Assembly (NCBI GenBank): GCA_020024645.1
Contig: JAHHTN010000046.1
Location: 1 to 15,697 of the forward strand
Direction: 5' to 3'
DNA length: 15,697 nt
Source: Faecalimonas sp.
Lineage (GTDB): Bacteria; Bacillota; Clostridia; Lachnospirales; Lachnospiraceae
Numbering within the stretch: the stretch's first letter is position 1; each line of letters opens with the position of its first letter. The position numbers were made by a program, and so were the translations under genes. Shown here piece by piece: positions 14,507 to 15,697 of the stretch. Below the pieces are notes generated by a model. That model was not told where the DNA came from. It did not search any database and was given only the letters and a program-made list of their open reading frames with translations.

Positions 14507-15241
14507 ATGATACGTTTTTTATTGGTTTCTACAACCGTTATTTTATTTTTAGTTCTCTTTATTCCTGTTCTCATTGTAGAATGGATTATTGGTAAATTTA
14601 ATCAAAAAGCAAAAGATTTTAGTTCTCTTCGCATTGTTCAAGGTGCCTTTAAATTCATTCTTTGGATTACCGGAGTTAAGGTAACTGTAATCGGAAAAGA
14701 AAATATTCCTGACGAACCAGTGCTTTTTATTGGAAATCATAGAAGCTTTTTCGATATATTATTAACCTATTCCCGTTGTAAACGTTTAACAGGATATGTA
14801 GCAAAAAAAGAAATGTTAAAATTCCCACTTTTAAGAAACTGGATGAAGAATCTTTATTGTCTATTTCTTGATCGTGATAATCCAAAAGAAGGATTAAAAA
14901 CAATCCTTACTGCGATTGATTATGTAAAACAAGGTATTTCTATCTGTATTTTCCCCGAGGGAACAAGAAATAAAGGAGAAGAATTAAGCATCCTTCCATT
15001 TAAAGATGGCGCGTTAAAAATTGCTACAAAGACGGGTTGTCCAGTAATTCCAATTTCCATGAATAACACTGCTGCGATTTTTGAAAATCAATTTCCAAAA
15101 ATCAAAAAAACACACGTTATCCTTGAATACGGAAAACCAATTGACTACAAATCTTTAGAAAAAGAAGAGCAAAAACATTTTGGAGCATATTGCCAAAATA
15201 TTATATTGGAAACAATCCAAAAAAATGCTATGTTATTGTAG
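14507..15241 (+). CDS. plsC: 1-acyl-sn-glycerol-3-phosphate acyltransferase
   Basis: Membrane-bound acyltransferase that adds the second acyl chain to lysophosphatidic acid to give phosphatidic acid. In 244 residues it shows an N-terminal membrane segment (about 4-28), catalytic motif I NHRSFFD with H78 and D83, motif III FPEGTR at 149-154 that binds the glycerol phosphate, and CPVIPISMNNT as motif IV. The start ATG is preceded by AAAGGA right after the malQ stop. Length is usual for bacterial PlsC. Substrate preference for acyl-ACP or acyl-CoA cannot be told. No terminator hairpin with a T run follows before the next gene, so some read-through is possible. Confidence 0.95.
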   Translation: MIRFLLVSTTVILFLVLFIPVLIVEWIIGKFNQKAKDFSSLRIVQGAFKFILWITGVKVTVIGKENIPDEPVLFIGNHRSFFDILLTYSRCKRLTGYVAKKEMLKFPLLRNWMKNLYCLFLDRDNPKEGLKTILTAIDYVKQGISICIFPEGTRNKGEELSILPFKDGALKIATKTGCPVIPISMNNTAAIFENQFPKIKKTHVILEYGKPIDYKSLEKEEQKHFGAYCQNIILETIQKNAMLL

Positions 15242-15243
15242 TA

Positions 15244-15274
15244 TTGCACGAATCATTCAAACATGATATGATTC
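15244..15274 (+). promoter_or_regulatory. Candidate promoter with an inverted repeat, for the small membrane protein
   Basis: -35 TTGCAC (15244-15249), 17-base spacer, -10 TATGAT (15267-15272). GAATCAT (15250-15256) and ATGATTC (15268-15274) form a perfect 7-base inverted repeat with 11 bases between, filling the space between -35 and -10. It is placed like a repressor operator and lacks the T run of a terminator. Confidence 0.5.
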
Positions 15275-15299
15275 AAAAATCAAGAATAGGAGGGATAAA

Positions 15300-15665
15300 A
15301 TGAAACAACGTAAATATCTAAAAACAGCTTCAGCTATTTTATACGTAGCATTAACACTTTGTTTAATTTTTTCAACATTATCTGGTTTATCATTATTACC
15401 TATAACGGTCATCAATACGGATTCTATTCCTTTATTTATTCTATCAGCATTTTATATCATATGGTTTATCTGTATAGTCGTTTCATTTCTTTTACCGATA
15501 ATCAAACGTGTCTTAGAGGAAAAAGGGAAAGAAACTACTAATATATTATTTGGTTCTGGAACCTTATTGGTTTTTACTTTATTTTCTCTATTTATGATTT
15601 TCTTTTCTACAATTTCATATTTGTTTTATATGGGCTTACGAACTGGTCACTTCCACTCACGATAA
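15300..15665 (+). CDS. Small three-helix membrane protein of unknown function
   Basis: I do not recognise a family. The 121-residue protein begins with the basic stretch MKQRKYLK and has three hydrophobic helices at about 10-33, 43-67 and 83-111. A charged loop (KRVLEEKGKE, 69-78) lies between helices 2 and 3, and the tail is short and basic, ending in HFHSR. By the positive-inside rule the first basic end and the 69-78 loop would be cytoplasmic, leaving the C-terminus outside. The start ATG follows AGGAGGG by five bases, an excellent ribosome binding site that supports a real gene. It has a candidate promoter 28 bases upstream and lies 58 bases after plsC. No catalytic motif is visible. Confidence 0.75.
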   Translation: MKQRKYLKTASAILYVALTLCLIFSTLSGLSLLPITVINTDSIPLFILSAFYIIWFICIVVSFLLPIIKRVLEEKGKETTNILFGSGTLLVFTLFSLFMIFFSTISYLFYMGLRTGHFHSR

Positions 15666-15697
15666 ATCTTCATCTTTAAAATGCAATACAATCATAG

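Noticed and set aside
198..15697. Defence system, CRISPR array, prophage, riboswitch, tRNA or rRNA
   Set aside because: No spaced direct repeats, phage or nuclease genes, conserved riboswitch cores or tRNA-like cloverleafs were seen; nearly all sequence is accounted for by housekeeping and sporulation genes.

Overview
This AT-rich window reads as chromosome of an anaerobic, spore-forming Clostridia, most likely a Lachnospiraceae relative. The case rests on low GC, strong AGGAGG-type ribosome binding sites, a SipL-type SPOCS/LysM spore-coat morphogenesis protein (the clostridial counterpart of SpoVID), SpoIIR, a clostridial-length PfkA next to DnaE, and the MEP-pathway gene ispE. No database could be searched, so genus is left open.

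Layout. Bases 1-197 hold no complete gene. They contain hairpins and a short reading-frame tail that may be the right end of an IS200/IS605 (TnpB) element, then a strong terminator. From 198 to 12857 all genes run leftward. In transcription order they are: a PrcB_C-domain lipoprotein, sipL, ispE, a GntR/FCD regulator, spoIIR, a CDF metal transporter with a doubled C-terminal domain, a CvfB-like S1 RNA-binding protein, an HPr-fold protein without the phosphorylatable histidine, dnaE, pfkA, murI, and a DUF1934 (YwiB-like) protein. From 12966 rightward the genes are malQ, plsC and a small three-helix membrane protein.

How the genes work together. The lipoprotein-sipL pair is translationally coupled behind a possible sigma-E-like promoter. 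spoIIR has a sigma-F-like promoter directly upstream. The block sipL-ispE-gntR-spoIIR therefore mixes engulfment and coat signalling with isoprenoid precursor synthesis. HPr-like/dnaE/pfkA is the core arrangement seen downstream of whiA in many clostridia, with the HPr-like protein in the position of a Crh-type regulator. murI and its neighbour form a separate operon with its own sigma-A promoter and terminators on both sides. malQ (maltodextrin/glycogen use) and plsC (phosphatidic acid synthesis) form a rightward operon divergent from the lipoprotein-sipL operon, and the two candidate promoters overlap.

The region is mostly housekeeping and sporulation. I see no defence island, CRISPR, prophage or biosynthetic cluster. 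The points most worth following are the His-less HPr homologue, the lipoprotein tied to sipL, the Mn-type CDF with an internally duplicated cytoplasmic domain, the fully intact PHP site in DnaE, and the possible TnpB right end at the window edge. Several ribosome binding sites move starts inward from the longest open frame (pfkA, cvfB-like, HPr-like, sipL). murI starts with TTG.
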